Assembly: GCF_900107925.1 (NCBI RefSeq)
Contig: NZ_FNUJ01000002.1
Span: 806,001-870,000 of the forward strand
From: Amycolatopsis pretoriensis
Lineage (GTDB): Bacteria; Actinomycetota; Actinomycetes; Mycobacteriales; Pseudonocardiaceae
DNA: 64,000 bases
Direction: 5' to 3'
The translations under genes and the position numbers were made by a program. The notes beneath the pieces are model-generated. The model did not search any database, was not told where the DNA came from, and saw only the letters and a list, made by a program, of their open reading frames with translations. This document shows, piece after piece, positions 25,781 to 34,595 of this stretch (its first letter is position 1; each line of letters opens with the position of its first letter).

Positions 25781-26279
25781 TTTCAGTCAGATTCCCTTGG
25801 CCACTGGGGTAACCCGCCTTCCTCCGCGAGCAGGATGTCCACGACACGGACAAGGATTTCCCGGGGTTCGGGTCGGCGACCTCCAAAGAGCCGCGGCCCA
25901 AGCGCACGGAGAAGTGCTCGCCCGCACCTGACCGCGAACCCGGTGGGGCATTGGCGGGCGATCGCTGCCGGCACGCCCCCGGTGACCCGCCGTCAGCGCC
26001 GGTTGCCTCGACCAGCCTTGCCACGCGGTGTTTTCGCTGACCGAAAAGGGCCAAGCCGACTTGTAGCGGCCGTTCTGGTAGCTGCGCTCGAGGATGTCGG
26101 CCAGTTCGTGGTGGTCTTTCCCACGGCAAGGCCGTAGTGGGCGTCGGCGAACGCCGGGCCTGCGATCTCGGCTTTGCCGCCAAGGCCGAGTAGGTAGCCG
26201 AATTCCCTAAATCTTCGTCAAGCGCCGGTACGGTTCGAAGCCCGCGGCGTTACCGTCGGAAAAGATGAAGGGGGTCGGC
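25781..26279. other. Intergenic region with possible gene debris
   Basis: About 500 bases. On the minus strand, 26020-26130 reads a protein-like stretch (DHHELADILERSYQNGRYKS then AWPFSVSENTAWQGW), but no start, no stop-bounded gene and no family could be assigned, so it may be a decayed gene. Nothing else is supportable. Confidence 0.35.
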
Positions 26280-26459
26280 ATGGGGTGGATCGTCGCGGGA
26301 ATCGTGCTCGTGGCCGTGCTGGCGGTGGCGTTGGTCGTCGACCTACGGGATCGCGGTCGCGGGGGCAAGCGGATCGCCGGTGGGCTGCGCCAAGCCCGCC
26401 AGGACGACGTCGTGCGGAACCCGCAGGTCGGCGACCAGGGCAACTACCTGGGCCTGTGA
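26280..26459 (+). CDS. Small single-pass membrane protein
   Basis: A 59-residue protein: one N-terminal transmembrane helix (GWIVAGIVLVAVLAVALVV) followed by a basic then polar tail (DLRDRGRGGKRIAGG...). The ATG at 26280 has GAAGGGGG about 7 bp upstream; ATG 26265 in the same frame is less likely. Small proteins of this layout are common in actinomycetes; function unknown. Confidence 0.6.
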   Translation: MGWIVAGIVLVAVLAVALVVDLRDRGRGGKRIAGGLRQARQDDVVRNPQVGDQGNYLGL

Positions 26460-27133
26460 TCGAGCCAGGGTGAGCGCCGGCGTGCGAGCCACCGCAGCCG
26501 ACGTCTCACCGGCCGGCTTGACTGACGGGATCCCCTCGTCCAGTGCTACGGGCAACCGATGTAGCCGATCGACGAAGCCTGATCGTTCCATTCGGGCGTG
26601 AAGTTTCCGAAGCGCCCGACAGGCTCACTTCGAGTTAGTCGACGGAATGTAACCGAGGCCGTCACTGATTCGTGGCCCGATCCTCCCCGGATGGCGCTAG
26701 CCGCGCATTTCCCTCCCGCCAATCAGCGGGTGCAGGAAACCCGAAAAGGCGCGGCAGCCGGGCTACCCCCGGCAGGCTTGCGGGAGCGGTGGCTCGCTGC
26801 CGGTGCCTGCCCCGTCCAGCGAGAGCCCTTCTCGCAAACCCGTCCGGAATGCCGCTGAAGCAGGTCGCAAGACCGTTCGGTTCGGGCCGCACGGCGTGGC
26901 GCCGACATCGAGCACCCGGCTCGCTCGGCCGCCGTCGCGAACCTGTATCAGCTACCGAGCTTCGGTGCTTGCCGCAACGTTGGGGCTTCTGGCCGCGAAT
27001 GCCGAGCCCGCGCTGCTCGACGGCGTCGAAGGGCACCTGACTACTTCCCGCCAAAGCGCCGGCCAGGTCGCAGGAGTGTGTGGCACCTGCAATGAAGGTG
27101 GTGTTGCCGCCGATTTTCGTCTGCCAGTGCCGT
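26460..27133. other. Intergenic region, no gene recognised
   Basis: About 670 bases. Several open frames exist in both directions but none shows a family pattern, codon-position bias matching neighbours or a ribosome binding site. Confidence 0.45.
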
Positions 27134-27511
27134 TCAGTGTCCGGTGGAGTAGATGTTGATGAGGTTGCCGTCGGGGTCGCGCAAGAGCATCGACCGGTTT
27201 CCCCACGGCTGGTTGGTGGGTTCCTGGACCCAGGCGGTGACCTGGTCGTCCAGGCGGGCGCGTTCGGCGTCGACGTCGTCGACCTCGAATTCGATGATGG
27301 CGGACCGGTTGGCGGCGGCCACGGCGGCGTTGTTGTTGAAACGCTTGACCGCCGCACTGTTGGCTAGCGCGATGATGCTGCCTTCGGTGTGCAGTTCGGC
27401 GTAGTCGCCGGGCCCGAAGGGGGTCACCGGCTCGGTGTTCGTGAGCGTGGAGTAGAAAGCGGTCAGAGCGGGCAGGTCATCGGTGACGAGGCGTACTGAG
27501 GCGAGCTTCAC
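27134..27511 (-). CDS. VOC family (glyoxalase/bleomycin resistance-like) protein
   Basis: A 125-residue single VOC module: MKLASVRLVTDDLPALTAFY at the start, YAELHTEGSIIALAN, IIEFEVDDVDAERARL and RSMLLRDPDGNLINIYS at the end. The family holds metal-dependent glyoxalases, extradiol dioxygenases and antibiotic-binding resistance proteins; the true substrate is unknown. It is divergent from a TetR gene, and a long palindrome lies between the two start codons, so it is very likely controlled by that regulator. Confidence 0.85.
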   Translation of the reverse strand: MKLASVRLVTDDLPALTAFYSTLTNTEPVTPFGPGDYAELHTEGSIIALANSAAVKRFNNNAAVAAANRSAIIEFEVDDVDAERARLDDQVTAWVQEPTNQPWGNRSMLLRDPDGNLINIYSTGH

Positions 27512-27557
27512 GGCGTTCTCCTGGCTGCTTCCGGCGAGCCGGACTGTCCGGCTCCAC

Positions 27558-27588
27558 GAAACAGTACGGTACAGTACCGTACTGTTTC
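27558..27588. promoter_or_regulatory. Palindromic operator between VOC gene and tetR
   Basis: A perfect inverted repeat centred on A27573: arm AAACAGTACGGTAC (27559-27572) and its complement (27574-27587), extended by one further G/C pair at 27558 and 27588. It also reads as interleaved GTAC/CGGTAC units. It lies 47 bp from the VOC start and 28 bp from the TetR start, the classical place for a TetR autoregulatory operator. Confidence 0.85.
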
Positions 27589-27615
27589 TCGAAGGAGAAG
27601 AACGGAGCTCACACC

Positions 27616-28194
27616 GTGGCTCGATCCGGGGACTTCGTCGACGTCCGAGTCCAGCGGTCCAAGACGGCGGTGCTCGCCCAGACGTACGAGTTGCTTTCAG
27701 CGGGCGGCATCGGCGGTGTCAGCATCGACGAGGTGTCGCGACGCTCGGGCGTGTCCAAGACCACGATCTACCGGCACTGGCCGTCGCGGGCCGCACTGCT
27801 GGTCGAGGCGTGCTCGACGATCGGGTCGGCGCCTCCGGTGCCCGACACGGGCAGCTTCGGCGGGGATCTCGTCGCCTTGACCGAGACGTTGGCCGAGCAG
27901 CTGCGGAGCGCCCGCTGGGCGGCGGTCTTGCCCTCCATCGTGGACGCGGCCGAGCGCGAGCCCGAGCTGGCCGGGCTCCATGCGGATCTGCACGCCCGGT
28001 TGATGGCTCCGTTCGGTGTGGTGACCGAACGCGCGCGAGCTCGCGGTGAGCTGGCCGAGGATCGCGGGCCGTCCGACGTCACCGCCGCCGTCGCCGGTCC
28101 GCTGTTCTACCGTCGCTGGTTCTCCCGCGAGCCGCTCGACGCCGCGTTTGTCGCGCACGTGGTCGAGGACGCCCTCGGCCATCTCGGCGTCTGA
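27616..28194 (+). CDS. TetR/AcrR family regulator
   Basis: A 192-residue TetR protein: helix-turn-helix VSIDEVSRRSGVSKTTIYRHWPSRAALL at residues 35-62 and a C-terminal TetR_C-type domain ending LFYRRWFSREPLD. It faces the VOC gene across a perfect 14-bp inverted repeat and should repress both. Start GTG 27616 has GAAGGAG-type sequence upstream (27593-27606). The inducer is unknown; an antibiotic or reactive electrophile would suit a VOC partner. Confidence 0.9.
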   Translation: MARSGDFVDVRVQRSKTAVLAQTYELLSAGGIGGVSIDEVSRRSGVSKTTIYRHWPSRAALLVEACSTIGSAPPVPDTGSFGGDLVALTETLAEQLRSARWAAVLPSIVDAAEREPELAGLHADLHARLMAPFGVVTERARARGELAEDRGPSDVTAAVAGPLFYRRWFSREPLDAAFVAHVVEDALGHLGV

Positions 28195-28391
28195 ACCCGT
28201 TCGTCCTGATGGGCGGCCGCCGTGGCGGGTCTCGGCCGCTCCGATCGCGGCGAGCGTCAGCCGCGACTCGCTCCGCCCCGCGGCTCGAAGTGCCCCAGGT
28301 GACACAAGTTCTCCCAGGTTTGTCGCGCGGTGGCGGATTCCCACGCATCAGTTGACGAGGCAGGGAGACAAGACGGATCGGCGCGTCCGGA

Positions 28392-28692
28392 TCAGTTCCT
28401 TCCGGTCGCGGAGTTGTGCCGCTGCCGCAGGTCGCGCTTGAGGATCTTGCTGGTGGCGGTCATCGGGAGCTCGTCGACGACCTCGACCAGCCGGGGGTAC
28501 TTGTACGCGGCCATCGCGTTCTTGCTCCACGCGACAAGCTCCTCGGGGGTGGCCGAGGCCCCGGCGGTGAGTGAGATCTCGGGGTGGGTCAGCAGGACCT
28601 CTTCGATTCGCGGGGATAGACGTTGAACCCGCCGCGGATGATGAGACCCTTGGCGCGGTCGACGATGTGGTACCACCCGTCTTCGAGCCGGA
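28392..28692 (-). pseudogene. C-terminal fragment of an acyl-CoA synthetase
   Basis: The minus strand encodes only the last ~100 residues of an AMP-forming fatty acyl-CoA ligase: LEDGWYHIVDRAKGLIIRGG, NVYPRE, then EEVLLTHPE, and LPMTATSKILKRDLRQRH (catalytic Lys loop). One base is missing after NVYPRE (about 28608), shifting the frame. Everything N-terminal is absent; at about 28690 the sequence changes into an oppositely oriented oxidoreductase fragment. Confidence 0.8.
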
Positions 28693-29500
28693 GGAAACCG
28701 CCGCCACGCAGTTCGTCTACTCGATGGGCATCCTGCTGACCGACCCCGGCAAGGTCCCGAACCTCTCGCTCCCCGAAGGCGGCAACCAGACGCTGACCGA
28801 CATCCTGAGCAAGGACCTCGGCGAGCGGATCAGGCTCAACTCGCCGGTGACGTCCCTGACCCGGACCGCAGACGGCGTGGTCGTGGAGTACGACGGCCCG
28901 GACGGACCCGCGCGCTTGAACGCCCGGCGCGCCATCGTCGCGGTGCCCGCCGAAATCGCGTCGAGGATCATCCGCGACCTGCCGCGGGAGTACCGTCAAG
29001 CGTTCGCCGACATCCGCTACGGCCGGTACGTCGTGGTGGGCTTATTCACCGATGAAGAGGGTCCGCAGCGCTGGGACGACTACTTGGCCGTGTCGACGCC
29101 GGAGCTGTCGTTCCAGGCGGTGTTCAACAACGCGGCCGCTTTGCGTCGCGGGAACACGCGCAACCGCGGCGGCGCTCTGGCGTGCTTCGCGGGTGGGGCC
29201 GAGGCCGACAACCTGTTCGAGCTCGGCGACGAGGAAATCGTCGCCCGCTTCACCGCGGACCTCCTGAAGCTCTATCCCGAGCTGAAGGGGAAGCTGAGCG
29301 AAGGCATCCTGCGCCGGCACCCGCGGGTCGTACCGTTCTGGGCGCCCGGCGGACGGGCCTCGCTGGCGACCCTGCGCGAGAACCTCGGCCCCGTCCACCT
29401 GGCCGGCGACTACCAGCTCGACGTGCCCTCACTGGCCGACGCGGCCAACTCGGGTCAGCAGGTCGCGGAAAAGGTGCTGACGAGCCTGACGCTCGGCTAG
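28693..29500 (+). pseudogene. C-terminal part of a flavin amine oxidase-like protein
   Basis: About 268 residues of a FAD-dependent amine oxidase/protoporphyrinogen oxidase-like protein: LPEGGNQTLTDILSKDLGER, a substrate-domain middle, and the C-terminal FAD segment GPVHLAGDYQLDVPSLADAANSGQQVAEKV. The N-terminal dinucleotide-binding motif (GxGxxG) and first ~200 residues are missing, replaced at about 28690 by the acyl-CoA synthetase fragment on the other strand. An open frame runs from 28571 but its first 40 codons are antisense to the ligase remnant, so the product would be non-functional. Confidence 0.75.
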
Positions 29501-29728
29501 TACCCCGCCGCCGCCGGATTCGCGGCACGTCCCGGCCGGAAGGACGATGACCAGGCGAAATACAAGCTGCTCTGGACCCTGGAGTTGGTCTTCGGCGTTG
29601 CCTGGCTGGTCGTGCTGCTCCGCATGGGGGCGGCGGTCGGGCTCCTGCTCGTCTGGGACGCGTTCGCGGTCGCCTACATGATCACCGGCTGGCTGGCGGC
29701 CGCTGTCAGCACCCACCGCAGCATCTGA
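29501..29728 (+). other. Two-helix membrane protein reading frame without a clear start
   Basis: Directly in frame after the stop at 29500, the sequence reads DDQAKYKLLWTLELVFGVAW, two hydrophobic stretches and ends STHRSI. It looks like a real small membrane protein, but no ATG or GTG precedes the conserved-looking part; only an internal TTG or ATG is available. It may be a remnant of the gene that once followed the oxidase. Confidence 0.3.
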
Positions 29729-29948
29729 AGCACAGATTCCGTTGCCCGTTTCGCATTTTCCGGCTACGCATCAGGCGATGGTCAACGCGACGCGCCCCCA
29801 TGGAAGACGCCGGCCGCGTTGCTGGAACGCCTTACCCGCTTCTCGGCGCGAGACGCTCGACTTCCCGTGCTCGGCGACGATCGGGGACCAATTCCGCGAC
29901 AGGTCGTCTGGGTGAGGACATCCGTTACTCCCGCTGGTTGCGGCGGAT

Positions 29949-30719
29949 CTACTTGCAGGCTGCAGTCTGGCCGGCCCCATAAGCGGCCTGGGCCTTCGTG
30001 AAGCCGTCACCCGCCGACGATGACAGCTGCTGCTTCAACCCCGAGCAAGAGAACGACGTGAAGCTCAAGTAGTTCTCCGCCGACTTGACCGCCTGCGCGT
30101 TCCAGTCCACCGACAGGCTGTCGACGGCCTGGGTCGCCACATCCTTCGGGAACCCGTCGCCGGCCGACGAGGACAGCTGCCGGATCAGGCCGTTGCGCGA
30201 GAACGCGGTGAAGCTCAGGTAGTTCTGGGCGGAGGCGCGGGCCTGCTCGACCTGCGGCGGGAACTTGGGTGCTTCGCTCGTGGTGGGTGCCGGCGGCTCG
30301 ACCGGAGCAGTGGCCGAGGCGGCGGCGTCGTTCAGGCTGGGGCCGGTGGTCTGAACGTGGTCGGGCGCGGCGACCGAGCTGGTCAGGGCAGCGGCGGGCA
30401 TCCCGTTGGCGGCGTCGTTGACCGCCTTGCCGAAGGCCGCGGTCCAGAGCACGCAGATGACCAGCCCGATCGCCGACAGCACGACGGCGGTGATGGCCAG
30501 CCCCTTGTTGCTCGCCTGGCCCCGGTTGGCGCGCAGCGTCCCGACGATGCCGAAGATCAGCCCGAGGATCGTCAGCGGCCACGCGACGATCCCGATGATC
30601 GGGATGAACGCGAAGATCAACCCGATCAGGCCAAGCACGAACCCGGCCGTGCCAAGGCCGTTCTTGGGCTGGTTCGCCACCGGCATCGGCACCGACGGCG
30701 GCATGGGGGCGTAAGACAC
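29949..30719 (-). CDS. DUF4190 membrane protein with two Ltp-type repeats
   Basis: A 256-residue protein. An N-terminal proline-rich tail is followed by two or three membrane helices typical of DUF4190 (GLGTAGFVLGLIGLIFAFIPI, GIVAWPLTILGLIFGIVG, GLAITAVVLSAIGLVICVLW). After an Ala/Pro/Thr linker come two tandem Ltp (host cell surface-exposed lipoprotein) repeats, each with A..SAxNYLSFTxFSxxGLxxQLSSSAGDGF. Ltp domains occur in phage superinfection-exclusion lipoproteins and in many Gram-positive surface proteins; here the role is unknown. GTG 30719 follows AGAGGCAG and begins the Pro-rich part. Confidence 0.85.
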   Translation of the reverse strand: MSYAPMPPSVPMPVANQPKNGLGTAGFVLGLIGLIFAFIPIIGIVAWPLTILGLIFGIVGTLRANRGQASNKGLAITAVVLSAIGLVICVLWTAAFGKAVNDAANGMPAAALTSSVAAPDHVQTTGPSLNDAAASATAPVEPPAPTTSEAPKFPPQVEQARASAQNYLSFTAFSRNGLIRQLSSSAGDGFPKDVATQAVDSLSVDWNAQAVKSAENYLSFTSFSCSGLKQQLSSSAGDGFTKAQAAYGAGQTAACK

Positions 30720-31046
30720 GGGGCTGCCTCTTTCAGTCCAGCGGCGACGCAACGGAACGCGTCACGCTCTGTGGCATTCGTCGACATCCGCATCCCGCGT
30801 GTAACAGTGCCCGAAAGCCGCCTCCGGTCACGAAAAGGACTCAGCCGACGATGTTCACGATCATTTCCGCTGGTGACCGCAGTGAGCGACTGACTCACCG
30901 CCGTTACCTAGGGTAATAAATTGAAACTTCAAATTCACTCGTTCGGAGCAAGGGGAGACGTGGGACCCACCCTCACCTTCGGAGCTGCGGAAACGCGTGC
31001 GTCGGGAGCGCCGCGGGCTAGATGACGCGTTGAGTGCGCTCATCGG
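30720..31046. other. Intergenic region
   Basis: About 330 bases. It includes a relatively AT-rich patch at 30905-30950 (ACCTAGGGTAATAAATTGAAAC region) that may hold promoters. No gene is supportable. Confidence 0.4.
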
Positions 31047-31627
31047 ATGAACCGCTCAGAGCGCGCCGTCATGACCCAACGGCCGCGACATCCGTCCAGC
31101 GTGATCCCACCGCACCCGCCCCCGCGTTACGTGACCGCACCACCCGCCGGCACGGCCGACCTGCTGGCGCAGTGGATGAACGGTAAGAAGCCGACAACCA
31201 CTACTGCCCGCCCCGACCACGGCAGTGGTTTGCGGTTCGCCTGCTACGGCCGGACCTCGACCACCCGCCATCAAGACCGCGACGGGCAAGTCCCACGGTT
31301 CGCGCTCGCCGGTTTGATCCACTGCGGCGTGTGCGACCGGCGGCTGGACACGCACTGAACCACGGACGTGCGACTTACCGCTGCCGCCACGGCCATACCA
31401 GCACCCAGCGCGCCGGTCAGCACCGGCCGAAGACGCTTTACATCCGCGAGGACTACCTCGTCGAGGCGATCTGCATCCGACTCGGAGAAGGAGGCAAGGA
31501 CGGCCACGCCGCACCGGAGCTTGACCAACAACGGCACAGGCGCGTGGCCACTGCTCTGCGCGACTCAAGCAAGATCATCGTCTATGACCACGCCGGATGG
31601 CGACTGCAGGAGATCGATTCGAGCTAA
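31047..31627 (+). pseudogene. Serine recombinase relic with internal deletion
   Basis: The first part reads RFACYGRTSTTRHQDR, the catalytic-serine start of a large serine recombinase, then jumps within a few residues to FALAGLIHCGVCDRRLDTH, the zinc-ribbon region normally ~250 residues later. A frameshift or stop at about 31358 follows, and the next frame continues with NHGRATYRCRHGHTS and a C-terminal helical part (KTLYIREDYLVEAICIRLG). The catalytic core is therefore lost. It marks an old integration event. Confidence 0.75.
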
Positions 31628-31765
31628 GCTGCGATCGCCCCTGCAGCTGGACTCGAACACCTAGGGTTCCTCCCCTGTTTGGGAAACCGTCACGGTCACC
31701 GTCTACTCGGGCCACATTCCGACGCCCACGTCCTGGCACCAGCCGGAAGACCGACCGGCCGCGAT

Positions 31766-32308
31766 CTACGAGGCGAATTCCTGCACGATGCGCTCGCAGA
31801 AGGCCGGCAAATCGTCGGGCGATCGGCTCGTCGTGATGTTGCCGTCGGTGACGACCGGCTCGTCGACCACCTCGGCTCCGGCGTTGCGCAGGTCGGTGCG
31901 CATGCTAGGCCACGAAGTCAGCCGGCGGCCTCGTGCCACGTCGGCCTCGACGAGGTTCCACGGGCCGTGGCAGATCGAGGCCACCGGTTTGCCCGACTGG
32001 ACGAAGTCGCGGACGAACTGCACCGCGGCGGGTTCCATGCGCAGCTTGTCCGGGTTCACCGTCCCGCCTGGCAGGAGCAGCGCCTCGTAGTCGTCGACCG
32101 ACACGTCGCCGACCAGCTGGTCGACCGCGAAGGTGCCGGAGTCTTCGAGGTCGTGGTCGCGCGCCCGGATCTCGCCGCCGGCGATGGAGACCACGCTGGT
32201 GCGGGCGCCGGCGTCGTCGAGCGCTTGCCGCGGCTGTTCCAGCTCGACCCGCTCCACTCCGTCGGCCGCGAGGATGGCGATCCGGCGTCCGTTCAGCTCT
32301 CCGGCCAT
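31766..32308 (-). CDS. DJ-1/PfpI family protein (type 1 glutamine amidotransferase-like)
   Basis: A 180-residue PfpI-type protein. GRRIAILAADGVERVELEQP begins the fold, LLLPGGTVNPDKLR supplies the conserved Glu/Gly region, and the nucleophilic elbow is ASICHGPW (Cys near 111, His next to it), followed by RRLTSWPSMRTDLRNAGAEVVDEPVV. These proteins are linked to stress protection and deglycation-type activity. ATG 32308 begins 1 bp after the stop of the upstream zinc dehydrogenase, so the two are translationally coupled. Confidence 0.9.
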   Translation of the reverse strand: MAGELNGRRIAILAADGVERVELEQPRQALDDAGARTSVVSIAGGEIRARDHDLEDSGTFAVDQLVGDVSVDDYEALLLPGGTVNPDKLRMEPAAVQFVRDFVQSGKPVASICHGPWNLVEADVARGRRLTSWPSMRTDLRNAGAEVVDEPVVTDGNITTSRSPDDLPAFCERIVQEFAS

Positions 32309-32309
32309 C

Positions 32310-33464
32310 TCAGGCACCCGCCATCGCGGGGTGGAGGACGACCTTCGTCCAGCCGTCGTCCCGCTTGTCGAAGTGCTCGTAGGCATCCGGTGCGCGGTCG
32401 AGGGGCAGCTCGTGGCTGACGATGAACGACGGTTCGGCCTTGCCCGCGGCGATCAGGTCGCGCAGCTGCCGGTTGTACTTCTTGACCGGCGCCTGGCCCG
32501 TGCCGACGTGCTGGCCCTTGAACCAGAACATGCCGTAGTCGAAGGCGAGTTTGCCCTGCTTGGCCAGCTCGTCCTGGGCACCGGGGTCCTGGGGCACGAA
32601 GACGCCGACGTTGCCGATCTTCCCGGTGAACCGCACCGAGGCGACCAGCCGGTTCATCGTCAGGTTGGCCCGCTCCTGGCCGTCGGGCTCGTGCGCCTGG
32701 TAGCCGACGCACTCACAGCCGTTGTCCGCGCCCAGCCCCATCGTTTCGTCGAGCACGGCCTGCACCGGGTCGACCTTCGAGTCGTCGATGGCGATCGCGC
32801 CGATCGACTCGGCCAGCCGCAGCCGGTCGGAGTGCCGGTCGACCACCATCACCTTGCTCGCCCCGCGGATGGTCGCCGAGAGAGCGGCCATCAGCCCGAC
32901 CGGGCCCGCGCCGTAGATGACCGTCTGGTCGCCGGGACGCACACCGGCCATTTCGGTGGCGTGGTAGCCGGTCGGGAAGATGTCGGCGAGCATCACGTAA
33001 TCGGTCTGGCGCTGCTCGGCGTCCTCGCCCAGCCGCAGGCAGTTGAAGTCACCCCAGGGCACGCGCAACAGCTCGGCCTGTCCCCCGGCGTACGGTCCCA
33101 TGTCGGCGAAACCGTAGGCGGCACCGGCCATCTTCGGCTCGGGCTGGGCGGTCAGGCAGTAGTTCGTCAGCTGACGTTCGCAGTTCTTGCAATGCCCGCA
33201 GGCGATGTTGAACGGCATGACGACCCAGTCGCCCACCTGAACCTTGTCGACCCCGGAGCCGACCTCGACCACCTCGCCCAGGTTCTCGTGGCCGAACCAG
33301 CGGCCGGTTTCGAAGTCGGTGCGGCCCTCGTACATGTGCAGGTCCGAGCCACAGATGTTCGCCGACGTGATCCGCACCAGGACATCGGTCGGCCGCTCGA
33401 TCTTCGCGTCCGGCACGTCCTTGACGCTGACCTGCCGCGGCCCGTCGTAAACCACTGCTTTCAC
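32310..33464 (-). CDS. Zinc-dependent alcohol dehydrogenase (glutathione-independent formaldehyde dehydrogenase-like)
   Basis: A 384-residue medium-chain dehydrogenase. The catalytic zinc ligands are in ANICGSDLHMYEG and FGHENLGEV; structural zinc Cys lie in ACGHCKNCERQLTNYC; the Rossmann motif is YGAGPVGLMAALSATIRGA. The insertion CVGYQAHEP and the long C-terminal part are characteristic of the glutathione-independent formaldehyde dehydrogenase branch. GTG 33464 follows AAGGAGG. It is upstream of and coupled to a DJ-1/PfpI gene, which together suggests detoxification of reactive aldehydes. Confidence 0.9.
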   Translation of the reverse strand: MKAVVYDGPRQVSVKDVPDAKIERPTDVLVRITSANICGSDLHMYEGRTDFETGRWFGHENLGEVVEVGSGVDKVQVGDWVVMPFNIACGHCKNCERQLTNYCLTAQPEPKMAGAAYGFADMGPYAGGQAELLRVPWGDFNCLRLGEDAEQRQTDYVMLADIFPTGYHATEMAGVRPGDQTVIYGAGPVGLMAALSATIRGASKVMVVDRHSDRLRLAESIGAIAIDDSKVDPVQAVLDETMGLGADNGCECVGYQAHEPDGQERANLTMNRLVASVRFTGKIGNVGVFVPQDPGAQDELAKQGKLAFDYGMFWFKGQHVGTGQAPVKKYNRQLRDLIAAGKAEPSFIVSHELPLDRAPDAYEHFDKRDDGWTKVVLHPAMAGA

Positions 33465-33605
33465 GGCTTCCTCCTTCTCGTGGATGACCTCTCGGGCGGC
33501 GGATTTCCTTCGGGAATCGCGATAAACCGCGGCCGCTCGAACGGGTCGGTGGGTTAGCCGGATCGCCGAGGGGTAGCCGCCTCCGATCGGACACGGAGGT
33601 GGACC

Positions 33606-34595
33606 ATGGCGCGCTCGGTGAGCCCGACAGCGGAACGAACCAGGCAGCAGGAGGTGCAGCGGCAAGGCCGGCGGCTGGGCTGGCTGAGCTTGGGTCTGGG
33701 CCTGGCACAACTGACGGCCCCGCACACCGTGCGGCGGATCAGCGGCGTCGACGACTCGGCGACCTCGCGGGCGGTGGTGCCCGCCGTCGGCGTGCGGGAG
33801 CTGGTCCACGCGGTCGGGCTCCTGGCGAGCAGGCGGAAGGGCGTCTGGGCGTGGACCCGGGTGGCAGGTGACGCGATGGACCTGACCGCGCTCGGCATCG
33901 CCCTCGCCCACCGCGGCGGGGACCGGCGGCGGCGGCTCGCCGGAGTCACCGGCGCCATCGCCGGGATCACGGCACTGGACCTCCTGACCGCCGTCCGGGC
34001 CACCCGCGCGGAACACACCGGCCCCGCGCGGGGCACACACAAAGGAGATTCCGTGGAACTGACCGCAGCGACAACCATCCGCAAACCACGGCCGGAGGTC
34101 TTCGCGTTCTGGCGCGACCTGGAGAACCTCCCGGCGTTCATGGCGCACCTCGAGCAGGTCCGCACGACCGGCGACCGGACCAGCCACTGGACCGCCGGTG
34201 CCCCGTTCGGCCAGGACGTCGAATGGGACGCGGAAATCACCGAAGAGACGCCGGGCGAGCGGATCGCGTGGCGCTCGACCGGGAAAGCCGCCGTGCCCAA
34301 CGCCGGCACCGTCTGGTTCACTCCCGCTCCCGACGGGGAGAGCACCGAGGTCAACGTCGTCCTGGCCTACGAGATCCCCGGCGGCGCGCTCGGCAAGGCG
34401 GTCGCCAAGTACTACGGCGAAGAACCGCACCAGCAGCTCGACGACGACCTGCGCCGGCTCAAGCAGGTCCTCGAAACCGGCGAAGTCGTCCGGTCCGACG
34501 GCGCCCCGTGGGGCAAACGGGCGCGCAAGGAATTCCCCCAGCGTCCGGCACAACCGCTGTCGGACGCCGAACTGGAGAAGGGAGCGGACGCATGA
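33606..34595 (+). CDS. Membrane-anchored SRPBCC (cyclase/dehydrase) protein
   Basis: A 329-residue two-part protein. Residues 1-140 hold three or four hydrophobic segments ([60 protein letters not shown]). Residues ~150-300 form a SRPBCC domain beginning with [29 protein letters not shown] and ending in a helix [18 protein letters not shown]. This fusion is frequent beside zinc dehydrogenases in actinobacterial stress clusters; the ligand is unknown. Its stop overlaps the start of the next dehydrogenase (ATGA), so they are co-translated. Confidence 0.85.
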   Translation: MARSVSPTAERTRQQEVQRQGRRLGWLSLGLGLAQLTAPHTVRRISGVDDSATSRAVVPAVGVRELVHAVGLLASRRKGVWAWTRVAGDAMDLTALGIALAHRGGDRRRRLAGVTGAIAGITALDLLTAVRATRAEHTGPARGTHKGDSVELTAATTIRKPRPEVFAFWRDLENLPAFMAHLEQVRTTGDRTSHWTAGAPFGQDVEWDAEITEETPGERIAWRSTGKAAVPNAGTVWFTPAPDGESTEVNVVLAYEIPGGALGKAVAKYYGEEPHQQLDDDLRRLKQVLETGEVVRSDGAPWGKRARKEFPQRPAQPLSDAELEKGADA

